DNA of 64,000 bases. Origin: Beijerinckiaceae bacterium (GTDB lineage: Bacteria; Pseudomonadota; Alphaproteobacteria; Rhizobiales; Beijerinckiaceae). The position numbers and the translations under genes were made by a program. The stretch lies in the NCBI GenBank assembly GCA_027533425.1, contig JAPZUD010000002.1:1-64000 (forward strand), in the 5' to 3' direction. The notes below the pieces were generated by a model, which saw only the letters and a list, made by a program, of their open reading frames with translations, was not told where the DNA came from and did not search any database. This document shows, in pieces, positions 6,399 to 15,607 of the stretch; the stretch's first letter is position 1, and every line of letters begins with the position of its first letter.

Positions 6399-7028
6399 AT
6401 GACGTCTCAAGACAATAATCTCGTCGCGCCGGTGGCAAAGCCCGGCATGTTGCAGCGCGCATACGATTGGGTGGTCTCCTACGCGAATCACCCGAAGGCG
6501 GTTTGGGTGCTTGCTGCGATCTCTTTCATTGAAAGCTCGATCAGCCCCATCCCCCCGCTGCCGCTGCTGATCCCGATGTGCCTCGCGAACCCGAAGAAGG
6601 CCTGGCACTATGCGATGGTCTGCGCGATGTCCTCGGTTGCCGGCGGTTTCGTCGGATACGCCATTGGCTACGGGCTTTATGAAACGCTCGGCCTCTGGAT
6701 CATCTCGCTTTACGGCCTCGGCGACAAAGCAGCTGAGCTGCAGAAAAGCACGCATGATGCGTGGTTCTGGATCCTGATCACGAAGGGGCTGACTCCGATC
6801 CCATTCAAGATCGCAACCATCATGTCGGGCTTCCTGCATTTCGATCTGCTGAAATTCACGTTCGCGACAATCGTCGCCCGCGTCACGTTCTTCTTCATCT
6901 TTGCGGCCGCACTCCGTGTCTATGGCGACAGGATCCGCGAATTCATGGAGAAACAGCTGAAGCTTGCGACCTTCATCCTGCTGTTCTTCCTGATCGGCGG
7001 CTTCTTCGTGCTGCCGCTTGTCCTGTAG
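6399..7028 (+). CDS. YqaA/DedA-type VTT-domain membrane protein
   Basis: The 209-residue protein has a short cytoplasmic N-terminus, then re-entrant and membrane segments typical of the VTT (DedA/YqaA/SNARE-associated) superfamily. The conserved stretch FIESSISPIPPLPLLIPM (about residues 48-65) and the later TKGLTPIPFKIATIMSGFLH correspond to the two Pro-rich re-entrant loops. DedA relatives support lipid-carrier recycling and membrane homeostasis; the substrate of YqaA-type proteins is not firmly known. The gene stands alone between two dispersed repeat copies. A second, shorter VTT protein is encoded at 21254-21694. Confidence 0.85.
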   Translation: MTSQDNNLVAPVAKPGMLQRAYDWVVSYANHPKAVWVLAAISFIESSISPIPPLPLLIPMCLANPKKAWHYAMVCAMSSVAGGFVGYAIGYGLYETLGLWIISLYGLGDKAAELQKSTHDAWFWILITKGLTPIPFKIATIMSGFLHFDLLKFTFATIVARVTFFFIFAAALRVYGDRIREFMEKQLKLATFILLFFLIGGFFVLPLVL

Positions 7029-7063
7029 GGATTGGAGCAGATCGGGATCGACCCGGCCGCGCG

Positions 7064-7232
7064 GAAAGACAATCACGCGGCGCTCAGAGCCGCTTCAACG
7101 GATATTCGCGTGGGGAAGCGCCGAAACTCGAGACAGATTTCAGTGAGCGATCTCATCCCGCAAAATTGGGGCGAGCCCTTGTTTTTCCATCAATGTGGCT
7201 CGATGGCTCGACGAGCCACTCTTGTTTCCGAC
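7064..7232 (+). repeat. Dispersed repeat family, copy 4
   Basis: Blocks present are gcggcgctcagagccgcttc, gatattcgcgtggggaagcg, tcagtgagcgatctcatccc, cgcaaaattggg and ggctcgacgagcc. The ctatag block is lost. The copy lies between the 3' end of the YqaA-like gene and the 3' end of the response regulator gene, which converge here. The interval 7029-7375 has no gene that I can support. Confidence 0.65.
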
Positions 7233-7375
7233 ACACGCAGCACTGAACCCGGGCATGCAACATGCTCAGGACCCAAGCCTGCGCGCGTCGCCGATGCCTC
7301 TGCTGCATCTGTCGGCTTTCGCCTTTCGTCACACCGTCTCCGGGGGCGGCAGCCGTTGACCGCGATACGACAGGT

Positions 7376-8095
7376 TCACTTGGCAAGCGATTCGTCTGCC
7401 TCGAGGCGATAACCGAGGCCACGCATGGTGTGAATCAGGCGGGTCGCGTGCCCGTCATCGATCTTGGCCCGCAAGCGTGCGATGTACACGTCCACCACAT
7501 TGGTCAACGGGTCCTCGTTCATGCCCCAGACATTCGAGATGATGCGCTCGCGGCTGAAGAGCTTGCCCGGCGCGCTCATCAGCAGTTCGAGGAGCGCGAT
7601 CTCCTTGGCCGTGAGCGCAATCGGGCGTCCCGCGCGCGTGGCTTTCATGGTCGACAGGTCGAGATCGAGATCGGCGACCCTGAGCACCTTCGGCGCCAGA
7701 TCGCGAAACTCCCGGCCGCGACGCGCAAGGGCTTCGAGCCGGGCAAGCAACTCGTCGAAATCGAACGGCTTGCAGAGATAGTCATCCGCGCCGAGTCGCA
7801 ACCCGGCCACGCGATCCTCGACGGTCGACAGGGCCGTCAGCATCAGCACCGGCAGCTGAATGTTCTGGGCGCGCAGAGCCTGACACACATCGAACCCGGT
7901 CATATCCGGCAGCATCAGGTCGAGGATGACGATGGTTGCCCCGCCGCTGGAACGGAATTCCTGCCAGGCCTCCTGCGCCAGCGCGATGCCCTCATGCCCC
8001 TCCCGCGCGACGCGGATGCGCATGCCCTCGGCGCGCAGCCCGCGCTGCAGAAAATCGGCAATGCGCCGGTCATCCTCGATCAGCAGAATGTTCAT
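7376..8095 (-). CDS. OmpR/PhoB-family response regulator
   Basis: The 239-residue regulator has a receiver domain (residues 1-120) with acidic pocket E7/D8/D9, phosphoacceptor D59 in VILDLMLPD, T87 and K109. A winged-helix DNA-binding domain follows (about 140-232) with the transactivation-loop type sequence VVDVYIARLRAKID. Its start overlaps the histidine kinase stop by 4 bp (8092-8095), so the pair is translationally coupled and very probably cognate. The signal and target genes cannot be told from the sequence. A secreted NTF2-like gene is divergent from the kinase. Confidence 0.95.
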   Translation of the reverse strand: MNILLIEDDRRIADFLQRGLRAEGMRIRVAREGHEGIALAQEAWQEFRSSGGATIVILDLMLPDMTGFDVCQALRAQNIQLPVLMLTALSTVEDRVAGLRLGADDYLCKPFDFDELLARLEALARRGREFRDLAPKVLRVADLDLDLSTMKATRAGRPIALTAKEIALLELLMSAPGKLFSRERIISNVWGMNEDPLTNVVDVYIARLRAKIDDGHATRLIHTMRGLGYRLEADESLAK

Positions 8096-9726
8096 GACGC
8101 CTCCCCAACCGGCGCGAGCGGAAGCGTTACGATGGCGACGGTCCCCTCACCGAGAATACTGGTGAGCCGAACCTCTCCTCCATGCCCGCGCGCCAGCATC
8201 CGGGCAATCGGGAGGCCGAGTCCACTGCCATCGGTGATGTGGTCCTGTGCGTTCGGGGCCCGGAAGCCGCGCTCGAAAACCTCTTGCAGGGCATCCGGCG
8301 CGATGCCGATGCCCTGATCGCGAATGGAAAGCTCGACCGTGGGAGGTTCTTCCGATCCTCGCTGCGCCGCGAGCTGCACAACACCTCCGGCATGCGAGTA
8401 GCGGATGGCGTTGTCGAGCAGCACCAGCAGGATCTGGCGCAGGCGATCTTCATCGCCGAGCATCGACAATCCGGAAGGCCATCGCCGTGCCTGCAGATGG
8501 ATACCGCGCGCCTGAGCCATCGCGGTGCCGAGCGAGACGACCTCCTCCAGCACGCGGCCCAGATCGACCGGCTTGTGGCGCAGCGAGAGGGAATCGATAT
8601 CGCTGCGGGCCATGGTCAGCAGATCGTCGATGGTGGATCCGAGCTGCCGTGTCGCATCCTCGATGCGCCGCAGCGACTGGCGATACTCTTCTGCAGGCTT
8701 CTCAGCTCCGCGCAAGGCCACCTGCGCCTCGCCACGAATGGCTGTTGTCGGTGTACGCAATTCATGGCTGACATCGGCAAAGAGCTGACGGCGGCGCGCT
8801 TCCGCCTCCTTCTGCGTGTTCAGCGCGACAGTCAGCTCCGCCGTGCGGCGCGCCACCTGCACCTCCAGGGCCTGGCGGGCCTCGGCCTCGCGCACGCGAT
8901 GGGCGGCCAGCTCCTCCGCCATCGCATTCATGCTGCGCGCGACCTCGCCGAACTCGTTCGAGGCATCGAGCGGAATACGATGGGTCAGGCGCCCTTCCCG
9001 TAAGGCCGCCGCGCCCTCTGCCAGCGCCAGCAGGGGCGCCCGAAGGGCACGCGTGAAGCCGGCGGCAAGGACCAATGCGGCGAGCACGAGCGACGCCGTC
9101 GTGGCGATCCAGAGACGCCTCAGCCACGCGAGCGTCGCATCGGTGTCGGCCCGCTTCTCGCGCAGCGAGACATCCTCGCGGGCAAGACTATCCCCGAGAA
9201 GAACGCGCAGATCGCGCCCTTCGGCATTGTCGAAGAGGTCATTGGCGAGGCGCCAGGCGGCACCCGTGTCCAGGCCCGGCGCAGGTTGATTGAGACTCGC
9301 AAGACCACGAGCGAGCTGGTCAAGGCTTCCCCGCAGAACGGTCAGCGCATCGCGTCGCTGGGCCTGCCGCTGCCGCGCGGCCGGCCCGTCATCCAGCAGC
9401 ATGGCCTGCTCAGCAAGGCCATTCAGCCGCTCAAGCGTGTCCCGCATGCGCTGGAGCAGAAGATCGCGCTGATCATCAGATGTACTCGCGCCGAATTGCC
9501 GCTGGGCCATCCAGTTGCGCAATTGCTGCTTGTCGAACCAGAGTGCCGTGAACCCCTGCTTGATATCCGCAGCCACGCGCCCGCGCAGGACATGATGCTG
9601 GGCGAGGCCCACGGCCCAGACGGCGAAACCGCCCTGCAACGCGGCAATGGTGGCGAGTGCCGCGAGCGCCAGCGTGATCCGACGCCGGAAGGCACTCGAT
9701 CGTTGCGCAACCGGTGACTCTGTCAT
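8092..9726 (-). CDS. Membrane sensor histidine kinase (HAMP, HisKA, HATPase)
   Basis: The 544-residue kinase has a first membrane helix at about 17-40, a periplasmic sensor region of about 160 residues, a second helix at about 205-225 and a HAMP domain at about 226-278. A coiled segment leads to HisKA with H321 in FADVSHELRTP, then HATPase_c with DQGIGI and TDGSGLGLPIARM. It should autophosphorylate H321 and pass the phosphate to D59 of the overlapping response regulator. The sensor domain matches no named ligand-binding fold I recognise. A 72-bp stretch of its HATPase coding region (8205-8276) is duplicated as a scrap at 22059-22130. Confidence 0.93.
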   Translation of the reverse strand: MTESPVAQRSSAFRRRITLALAALATIAALQGGFAVWAVGLAQHHVLRGRVAADIKQGFTALWFDKQQLRNWMAQRQFGASTSDDQRDLLLQRMRDTLERLNGLAEQAMLLDDGPAARQRQAQRRDALTVLRGSLDQLARGLASLNQPAPGLDTGAAWRLANDLFDNAEGRDLRVLLGDSLAREDVSLREKRADTDATLAWLRRLWIATTASLVLAALVLAAGFTRALRAPLLALAEGAAALREGRLTHRIPLDASNEFGEVARSMNAMAEELAAHRVREAEARQALEVQVARRTAELTVALNTQKEAEARRRQLFADVSHELRTPTTAIRGEAQVALRGAEKPAEEYRQSLRRIEDATRQLGSTIDDLLTMARSDIDSLSLRHKPVDLGRVLEEVVSLGTAMAQARGIHLQARRWPSGLSMLGDEDRLRQILLVLLDNAIRYSHAGGVVQLAAQRGSEEPPTVELSIRDQGIGIAPDALQEVFERGFRAPNAQDHITDGSGLGLPIARMLARGHGGEVRLTSILGEGTVAIVTLPLAPVGEAS

Positions 9727-9857
9727 CTGTTTTTCATCTTGGCGTCAGGCTGTGCTCATCCGCCCGTCAAGCCGGTGTCAGCCGCCCTTGTTAGAACCGG
9801 ATCGCTCGGCGAACGCAAGTTCGTCGCGAAGCGAAAACCGGGAAGGAACCCAAGACC

Positions 9858-10427
9858 ATGCAACGCCGCTCTTCGATGCTCTCTGCCGCTCTTCTTGCGA
9901 TCGTGCTGCCGGCCGGCGCCGCTCTGGCGCAGGGTGCAGCGACTGTCGTGAACCAGTCGATTGCCGAAGCCGAGGTTCTCGGCGCCCAGAAGGCCTGGTG
10001 CGAGGCGCTCGTGAACATCAGCCGCACCGGCGAGACGCAGGGCCAAGCTGCTGCCAAGGCGCTCGCGGAGAAGGTGATCGACGCGGCCTACGGCTACCAG
10101 ATGGGCGCGGTGCTCTTCAAGCCGACGCTGACCGTCGCGCCGCAGACCTTCCGTACGACGCGCGCCGGTGCGCTGGCCTATTTCGTGGGTGGCGACCAGG
10201 CCTTCCCGAAGGATACCGGTTTCGCGCTCAAGGGCTGGACCAAGTGTGAGGTCGCCAACAGCGCGATCTTCATCGCCGGGGATTCGGCCACGACGATGGG
10301 CAATGTCATGATTACCGGCAAGGACGGGAAAGTCACCACGGTCGACAAGACCTGGAAGTTCGTGAAGGACGACGCCGGCAAGTTGCGTATCGTCGTGCAC
10401 CATTCCTCGCTGCCGTTCAGCGGTTGA
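9858..10427 (+). CDS. Secreted NTF2-like/SnoaL-like protein
   Basis: The 189-residue protein has a clear signal peptide (LLAIVLPAGAALAQ, cleavage near residue 25), so it is periplasmic. The mature part reads like a cone-shaped NTF2-like fold: a helical start (QKAWCEALVNIS), then strands ending WKFVKDDAGKLRIVVHHSSL, which resembles calmodulin-kinase association-domain and SnoaL-like families. Similar proteins are, I believe, often labelled phosphoribosyl-AMP cyclohydrolase in databases, without visible support here: no HisI metal motifs are present. It is divergent from the two-component system by about 130 bp and is followed by a strong terminator. Confidence 0.75.
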   Translation: MQRRSSMLSAALLAIVLPAGAALAQGAATVVNQSIAEAEVLGAQKAWCEALVNISRTGETQGQAAAKALAEKVIDAAYGYQMGAVLFKPTLTVAPQTFRTTRAGALAYFVGGDQAFPKDTGFALKGWTKCEVANSAIFIAGDSATTMGNVMITGKDGKVTTVDKTWKFVKDDAGKLRIVVHHSSLPFSG

Positions 10428-10450
10428 TCCCTGCCGATCGGCGATCCGGA

Positions 10451-10482
10451 GGGGCGCCTTGCGCAGGCGCCCCGTTTCCTTG
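10451..10482 (+). terminator. Rho-independent terminator after the NTF2-like gene
   Basis: A perfect 9-bp GC stem, GGGGCGCCT (10451-10459) with AGGCGCCCC (10465-10473) around a 5-base loop, is followed by gtttccttg. It lies 24 bp after the stop codon at 10427. The tract after the stem is T-rich, though not a pure T run. Confidence 0.75.
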
Positions 10483-10700
10483 TCCAAGGCTTCCAGGTCA
10501 CGATTGGCGATGTGGCCGTGCGGCCTCCGAAAGCGGGAATCGTGGCCGAGGCCCGTGACCGCCGGATTGCCGTACCGCCCCCGTGTAAAAAGCGGACTTT
10601 TCCTCTAACTGCGCCCTTTCGGTCGATAACCGCTTTCCCATCCCCGTTTCCGCCCTATTGTGAGGCGTATGATGGGCGCTCAATAACGAAAAGACGCGCG

Positions 10701-11732
10701 ATGGGTCCCTCGACGCCGAAGTTCAAACACATGCTGGCCCATGTCCTCGGCATCGACATCCTGCGCCCTTCATTTGTGGCGCGGCTGCTGTCTCCGGTGC
10801 GGGCGGGCTTGACGCGGATTTCGTGGGCTTTCGGCCCTGCAAGGGACGCAGCGCGGCGACGCTTCCGGAGGCAGAACCCGACGCAACCTGAGAACGTCGC
10901 CCTGCCGGAACGGCACAACCGCGCCGACACTACCCGCTTTCGCACGATCTTTCTCTCCGACCTTCATCTCGGCACCCGCACGGCGCAACCTGCCCGCGTC
11001 CTCGACTTTCTGAAGAAGCACGATGCCGAGACAGTTTATCTGGTCGGCGACATCATCGATGGCTGGCGGCTGCGCCATTCCTGGTTCTGGCCGAGGATAA
11101 ACGACGAAATTGTCGCGCTTCTCCTTGCCAAGCAGCGGGCCGGCACCCGCCTCGTCTATCTGCCCGGCAATCATGACGAGTTCATGCGCGACTTCTATGG
11201 CCGGCCCTTCGCCGGAGTCGAGGTGATCGAAGAGGTTGTCCACGAAGGCGCCGATGGCAAGCGCTATCTGATCTTGCACGGCGACAAGTTCGACGTCGTG
11301 GTCGCCCATGCCCGCTGGCTCGCGCTCCTCGGTGACGGCGCCTATCGTCTGGCCATCACGCTCAATGGCCAGGTCAATCGAGTGCGCCGTGCCTTCGGGC
11401 TGACCTATTGGTCCCTTTCGGCCTGGGCAAAGCGAAAGGTAAAGAACGCCGTCAACTATCTCGGCGAGTTCGAGATGCAAATGACCGCAGAGGCCAAGCG
11501 CGTCGGTGCCGACGGCGTCGTTTGCGGGCATATCCACCATGCTGTCATCCGCGACATGGATGGGGTGACTTACATGAACTGCGGGGATTGGGTGGAAAGC
11601 TGCACCGCGCTCGTCGAACATGGCGACGGCCGTTTCGAAATCATCGCCTGGAGCACCCAATCGCGCACCGAAGCGGATGCCGCCGCCAAGGCCGCCTCGG
11701 ATGCGATCCAATGCGCAAAGGCTGTGGCCTGA
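10701..11732 (+). CDS. UDP-2,3-diacylglucosamine diphosphatase-like metallophosphoesterase
   Basis: The calcineurin-like phosphoesterase core starts about 80 residues in, with ordered metal motifs TIFLSDLHLGT, VGDIIDGW, PGNHDEFM, HGDKFD and VCGHIHHA. This set is typical of LpxH-like UDP-2,3-diacylglucosamine hydrolases of lipid A synthesis, although the alphaproteobacterial family may have another role in envelope assembly. The ATG at 10701 (MGPSTPKF) was chosen; a GTG at 10512 would add 63 residues of low-complexity sequence. The stop overlaps the glycosyltransferase start (TGATG), and this metallophosphoesterase/glycosyltransferase pair is, to my knowledge, a recurrent alphaproteobacterial arrangement. 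Confidence 0.85.
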   Translation: MGPSTPKFKHMLAHVLGIDILRPSFVARLLSPVRAGLTRISWAFGPARDAARRRFRRQNPTQPENVALPERHNRADTTRFRTIFLSDLHLGTRTAQPARVLDFLKKHDAETVYLVGDIIDGWRLRHSWFWPRINDEIVALLLAKQRAGTRLVYLPGNHDEFMRDFYGRPFAGVEVIEEVVHEGADGKRYLILHGDKFDVVVAHARWLALLGDGAYRLAITLNGQVNRVRRAFGLTYWSLSAWAKRKVKNAVNYLGEFEMQMTAEAKRVGADGVVCGHIHHAVIRDMDGVTYMNCGDWVESCTALVEHGDGRFEIIAWSTQSRTEADAAAKAASDAIQCAKAVA

Positions 11733-12763
11733 TGCGCCTTCTGGTTGCAACGGATGCCTGGCGTCCTCAGGTCAACGGCGTCGTGCGGACGATCGAGGAG
11801 ACCGCGCGCGCCGGAGCGGATTTCGGTGTCGAGACGGTCCTGCTGACGCCGGAGCGCTGGCGGACCGTGCCGCTGCCTTCCTATTCCGAAATTCGTCTGG
11901 CTCTGGCCTTGCCCGGCGCAGCGGCGCGCGCCATCGAGGCCGAGCGTCCGGACGCCGTCCATATCGCGACGGAGGGGCCGATCGGTCTGATGACGCGGCG
12001 CTGGTGCCTTGCCAAGGGAATGCCCTTCACCACCAGCTACCACACGAAGTTCCCGGAATATCTGCGCGCACGCATCCCGGTGCCGCTGGCATTGTCTTAC
12101 CGGGCGCTGCGGCGCTTTCACGCCCCGGCCCGCACGGTGATGGTCGCTACGCCAACCCTGAGGCGCGAACTCGAATCTCGCGGCTTCGACAACCTCGGCT
12201 ATTGGTCCCGAGGAGTCGACACGACTCTCTTTCATCCCGCGCGACGCGTTGATCTCGGGTTGCCCGGGCCCATTTTTCTGTGCGTCGGCCGGATCGCCGT
12301 CGAGAAAAATGTCGTTGCGTTCCTCGAGCTCGACCTGCCCGGCACCAAGCTGGTCGTCGGCGACGGGCCGGACCGTGCCGAACTCCAGGCACGATATCCG
12401 GCGGCCCGGTTTGTCGGCGCCAAGCATGGCGAGGAACTGGCTTCCGTCTTTGCCTCTGCCGACGTTTTCGTCTTCCCCTCGCTGACGGACACCTACGGCC
12501 TCGTGCAACTCGAGGCGCTGGCGGCAGGAACACCGGTGGCAGCCTTCCCCGTACCGGGCCCCATCGACGTGCTGGGGGATTGCCCGGCGGCCGTGTTGTC
12601 GCCCGACTTGCGCGCTGCAGCCCTGGCCGCACTCGAGAAGCCGCGCCATGCCGCGCGCGCCTTCGCGGAACGTCATACCTGGCATGCCTCGGCGCGCGAG
12701 TTCTTCGGCCATGTTGCCCGTTCGGTCGGCAGGCCGGAGCCGGCGCTCAATCCGGCAGGCTGA
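11732..12763 (+). CDS. Glycosyltransferase family 4 (mannosyltransferase-like)
   Basis: The 343-residue GT-B enzyme begins MRLLVATDAWRPQVNGVVRT, the nucleotide-sugar GT4 opening with the glycine-containing loop. The C-terminal Rossmann domain has FLCVGRIAVEKN, VVGDGP and FVFPSLTDTYGLVQLEALA, the last containing the E-x7-E donor-binding motif. It is closest in pattern to GDP-mannose-dependent alpha-mannosyltransferases. The start at 11732 overlaps the stop of the upstream phosphoesterase by 1 bp, giving translational coupling and suggesting a joint role in glycolipid or envelope assembly. Acceptor and donor are inferred, not shown. Confidence 0.88.
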   Translation: MRLLVATDAWRPQVNGVVRTIEETARAGADFGVETVLLTPERWRTVPLPSYSEIRLALALPGAAARAIEAERPDAVHIATEGPIGLMTRRWCLAKGMPFTTSYHTKFPEYLRARIPVPLALSYRALRRFHAPARTVMVATPTLRRELESRGFDNLGYWSRGVDTTLFHPARRVDLGLPGPIFLCVGRIAVEKNVVAFLELDLPGTKLVVGDGPDRAELQARYPAARFVGAKHGEELASVFASADVFVFPSLTDTYGLVQLEALAAGTPVAAFPVPGPIDVLGDCPAAVLSPDLRAAALAALEKPRHAARAFAERHTWHASAREFFGHVARSVGRPEPALNPAG

Positions 12764-13002
12764 AATCCCATCGGATGATGAGGCGCGCCGGCACCAGGTT
12801 TTCACGGCTTTCCGTTCTGATCCCCGGCTCAGCACCCGAGTCTTTCACCCGACACTGCTCCGTCCGGGGGGCCGGGCAAAAAAGCTGAACGCGCCTTGGG
12901 GAAAAAAGCGGGGTTTCCGACCGAAATCGATCCAGCTCGATTATTTCATATTGCCTATTTCGACTTGCGATCTATTTTTCAAGCAACAAATAAAAAAGAA
13001 AC

Positions 13003-14697
13003 GTGCCGGGGAGAACGGCTTTGGTTGAGGGGAAGAACAGCCCGGACATCCGGCTGGTTGGCGATGTCGCATCGATTGCTGCCGTCCGTTACGGTTCGAA
13101 GACAGCCTATTCCGTCGTGATGCCGAACGGCATGTACGGCAAACTGAGTTTCGAGGCGATCGACGCCCTCTCGGATGATTTCGCCGTCTATCTGCGAGAG
13201 GAACTGGGGCTGAAGGCTGGCGACCGCGTCGGGCTGCAGGTCCCGAACAGCCTGACATTCCCTATCGCTGCCTTTGGCGTCGCGAAAGCCGGGCTGGTTC
13301 TGGTGAATACCAACCCGCTCTACACGGGCACGGAAATGGGCCGGCAATTCGCCGATGCCGGCATTCGAGCCCTCATCATCGTCGACATGTTCGCAGACAA
13401 GCTCGACGAGGCTTTTGCCATCCACCCGATCGAGCATGTGATTGTGGCGGCAGTCTCGGAGAAGATGCCCCGACTCGTCAGCGGGGTTATCCGGCTGGTG
13501 CAGCGCTACTGGGACCAGTCCCTGCCGAAGATCAGCCGGCCGCATCACCTTTTCGCCGATGCGCTGGCACGCGGCGCCGCCATGCGGGCAAGCCGGGGCA
13601 TCCAGGTCAGGGACTATACGGCCGGGACCAGCCCGGATGATCTCGCGCTGTTGCAATATACCGGCGGGACAACCGGAATCGCCAAGGGCGCGATGCTGAG
13701 CCATGCCAATCTGGTCACGAATGTCGCGCAGGCCGAAAGCTGCTTCGGCGGGGAAATGCGTCCCGGTGAGGAAGTGGTCCTGACCGCGCTGCCGCTCTAC
13801 CATATCTTCGCCTTCACCGCGAACATGCTGCTCTTCCACAAATGGGGGGCGCAGAACATCCTTATCCCCAATCCGCGCCCGATCTCGAACCTCAAGCGCG
13901 CATTCGAGAACCACGCGATCACCTGGATGACCGGGGTGAACACCCTGTTCAACGCGCTCAACAACGAGTTCTGGTTCACGGAAGATCCGCCACGCTCGCT
14001 GAGAGGTGCCGTGGCCGGCGGCATGGCGCTGCAGGCCCCCGTGGCCGAGCGCTTCAAGGCCGTGACGGGTATCGATGTGCTCGAAGGCTACGGGCTCACG
14101 GAAACGTCGCCCATCGTTACCTTCAATTCCCGCCTGAAATTCCGGCTCGGCACGATCGGCCAGCCCATGCCGCAGACGGATATCCGCCTGCTTGATGCCG
14201 AGGGGCGCGAGGTTCCGCCGGGCCAGCCGGGCGAACTCGCGGTGCGCGGTCCGCAGGTGATGTCCGGGTACTGGAACAAGCCGGAGGAAACCGCCGCGAC
14301 GCTCCGCAATGGCTGGCTGATGACCGGCGATATCGCGACGGTCGATCCGGAAGGGTTCTACCGCATCGTCGATCGCAAGAAGGACATGATCCTCGTCTCC
14401 GGGTTCAACGTCTATCCGAACGATGTGGAGGATGTGCTTGTCGGGCATCCCGGGGTTCTCGAGGCCGCTGTGATTGGGGTTCCCGATGGGGCGGCCGGCG
14501 AGGCCGTCTGTGCCTTCGTGGTCGGCCGCGACAAACACGCGCCGACGGCGGAGCAGTTGCGCGAGCATTGCAAGGCGCATCTCGCAGCATACAAGGTCCC
14601 CAAACGGATCGAATTCCGTGAACAACTGCCGAAATCCAATGTTGGCAAAATCCTCCGACGTGACCTGCGCGCTGAACTGAACAAGGCGGGAGGCTGA
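13003..14697 (+). CDS. Long-chain acyl-CoA synthetase (AMP-forming)
   Basis: The enzyme of about 560 residues has the adenylate-forming motifs YTGGTTGIAKGAML (P-loop), EGYGLTETSP, TGDIATVDPEGFYRIVDRKK and the catalytic lysine near the C-terminus in PKSNVGKILRRDL. It converts fatty acids to acyl-CoA via an acyl-AMP. Two starts are possible: GTG at 13003, or TTG at 13021 with ggggaga (13008-13014) 6 bases upstream, which looks like the better ribosome binding site. A BASS-type transporter follows one base after the stop. The upstream 240 bp (12764-13002) hold no gene and become AT-rich just before the start. Confidence 0.9.
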   Translation: MPGRTALVEGKNSPDIRLVGDVASIAAVRYGSKTAYSVVMPNGMYGKLSFEAIDALSDDFAVYLREELGLKAGDRVGLQVPNSLTFPIAAFGVAKAGLVLVNTNPLYTGTEMGRQFADAGIRALIIVDMFADKLDEAFAIHPIEHVIVAAVSEKMPRLVSGVIRLVQRYWDQSLPKISRPHHLFADALARGAAMRASRGIQVRDYTAGTSPDDLALLQYTGGTTGIAKGAMLSHANLVTNVAQAESCFGGEMRPGEEVVLTALPLYHIFAFTANMLLFHKWGAQNILIPNPRPISNLKRAFENHAITWMTGVNTLFNALNNEFWFTEDPPRSLRGAVAGGMALQAPVAERFKAVTGIDVLEGYGLTETSPIVTFNSRLKFRLGTIGQPMPQTDIRLLDAEGREVPPGQPGELAVRGPQVMSGYWNKPEETAATLRNGWLMTGDIATVDPEGFYRIVDRKKDMILVSGFNVYPNDVEDVLVGHPGVLEAAVIGVPDGAAGEAVCAFVVGRDKHAPTAEQLREHCKAHLAAYKVPKRIEFREQLPKSNVGKILRRDLRAELNKAGG

Positions 14698-14698
14698 T

Positions 14699-15607
14699 AT
14701 GGTCGGCGCATTCGAACAGGCCGTCCTGGCCGCCATGATCTTCGTCATCATGCTCGGCATGGGCGCGTCTCTCACGCCCCGCGACTTCGTGCTCGCGCTG
14801 AAACGGCCCTACGGCATGCTGATCGGCCTCGTTTCGCAATATGGCTTCATGCCGCTGGTCGGGCTGGTCCTCGCGCTCACCCTGCCGGTCCCCGACCCGA
14901 TCAAGATCGGGTTCCTGATCATGGGCTGCATGCCCGGCGGCACGACCTCGAACATCTTCACCTATTTCAGCCGTGGCAATCTCGCGCTGTCCGTGCTGAT
15001 GACGGTGAACTCCACCATTGTCGGCATCGTTGCCATTCCGTTGCTGATCGTGACCTATGTCGCGATCCTCACCGCAACCGGCTCGATCTCGCTGGTGGTG
15101 CCGGCGCAGAATATCATCATCACGCTCATCCTGTTGCTGGTGCCGGTCGCGATCGGCATGGCAATCCGGCGCTGGAATGCGAATGTCGGCGCGCTGGTGG
15201 AACTGTTCGGCAGTGCGCTGGGGCTGGTCTTCATCATCCTGCTCCTCGTCACCTGGGTGCCGCGCAACTGGCAGTTCCTGCTCAACACGCAAGGTTGGGT
15301 ATTTTTCGGAGCGATCGGCCTCGGCGTGTTCGGCTTTGTCTTCGGCTACCTGTTTTCCACCCTGCTGAAGCTGCACCCGCGGAATGCCCGCACCATCGCG
15401 CTGGAAACCGGCATCCAGAACGGGCCCCTGGCGATCGCCATCGTGGCCTTTACCTTCACCGGTCCCCTGCAGGGCATCCAGCAATCGGTGATGGCCGTCC
15501 CGGCGCTCTACTCGCTCTTCATCGTCATCACCTCGGCGATGCTGACGATCTGGTTCCGACGGGCGAACGCGGCCGCAGAACAGAAAATCCCGGACGCGCT
15601 CCTGTAA
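14699..15607 (+). CDS. BASS-family (bile acid:sodium symporter-like) transporter
   Basis: The 302-residue integral membrane protein has about nine or ten helices. The conserved stretch MGCMPGGTTSNIFTYFSRGN and the later ETGIQNGPLAIAIV match the two crossover motifs of BASS/SBF transporters. Members import organic anions (bile acids, pantoate, pyruvate and similar) with Na+; the substrate is unknown here. It is preceded by gggagg (14688-14693) and starts 2 bp after the acyl-CoA synthetase stop, so the two are one operon. An organic acid that is imported and then CoA-activated is a reasonable inference. Confidence 0.88.
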   Translation: MVGAFEQAVLAAMIFVIMLGMGASLTPRDFVLALKRPYGMLIGLVSQYGFMPLVGLVLALTLPVPDPIKIGFLIMGCMPGGTTSNIFTYFSRGNLALSVLMTVNSTIVGIVAIPLLIVTYVAILTATGSISLVVPAQNIIITLILLLVPVAIGMAIRRWNANVGALVELFGSALGLVFIILLLVTWVPRNWQFLLNTQGWVFFGAIGLGVFGFVFGYLFSTLLKLHPRNARTIALETGIQNGPLAIAIVAFTFTGPLQGIQQSVMAVPALYSLFIVITSAMLTIWFRRANAAAEQKIPDALL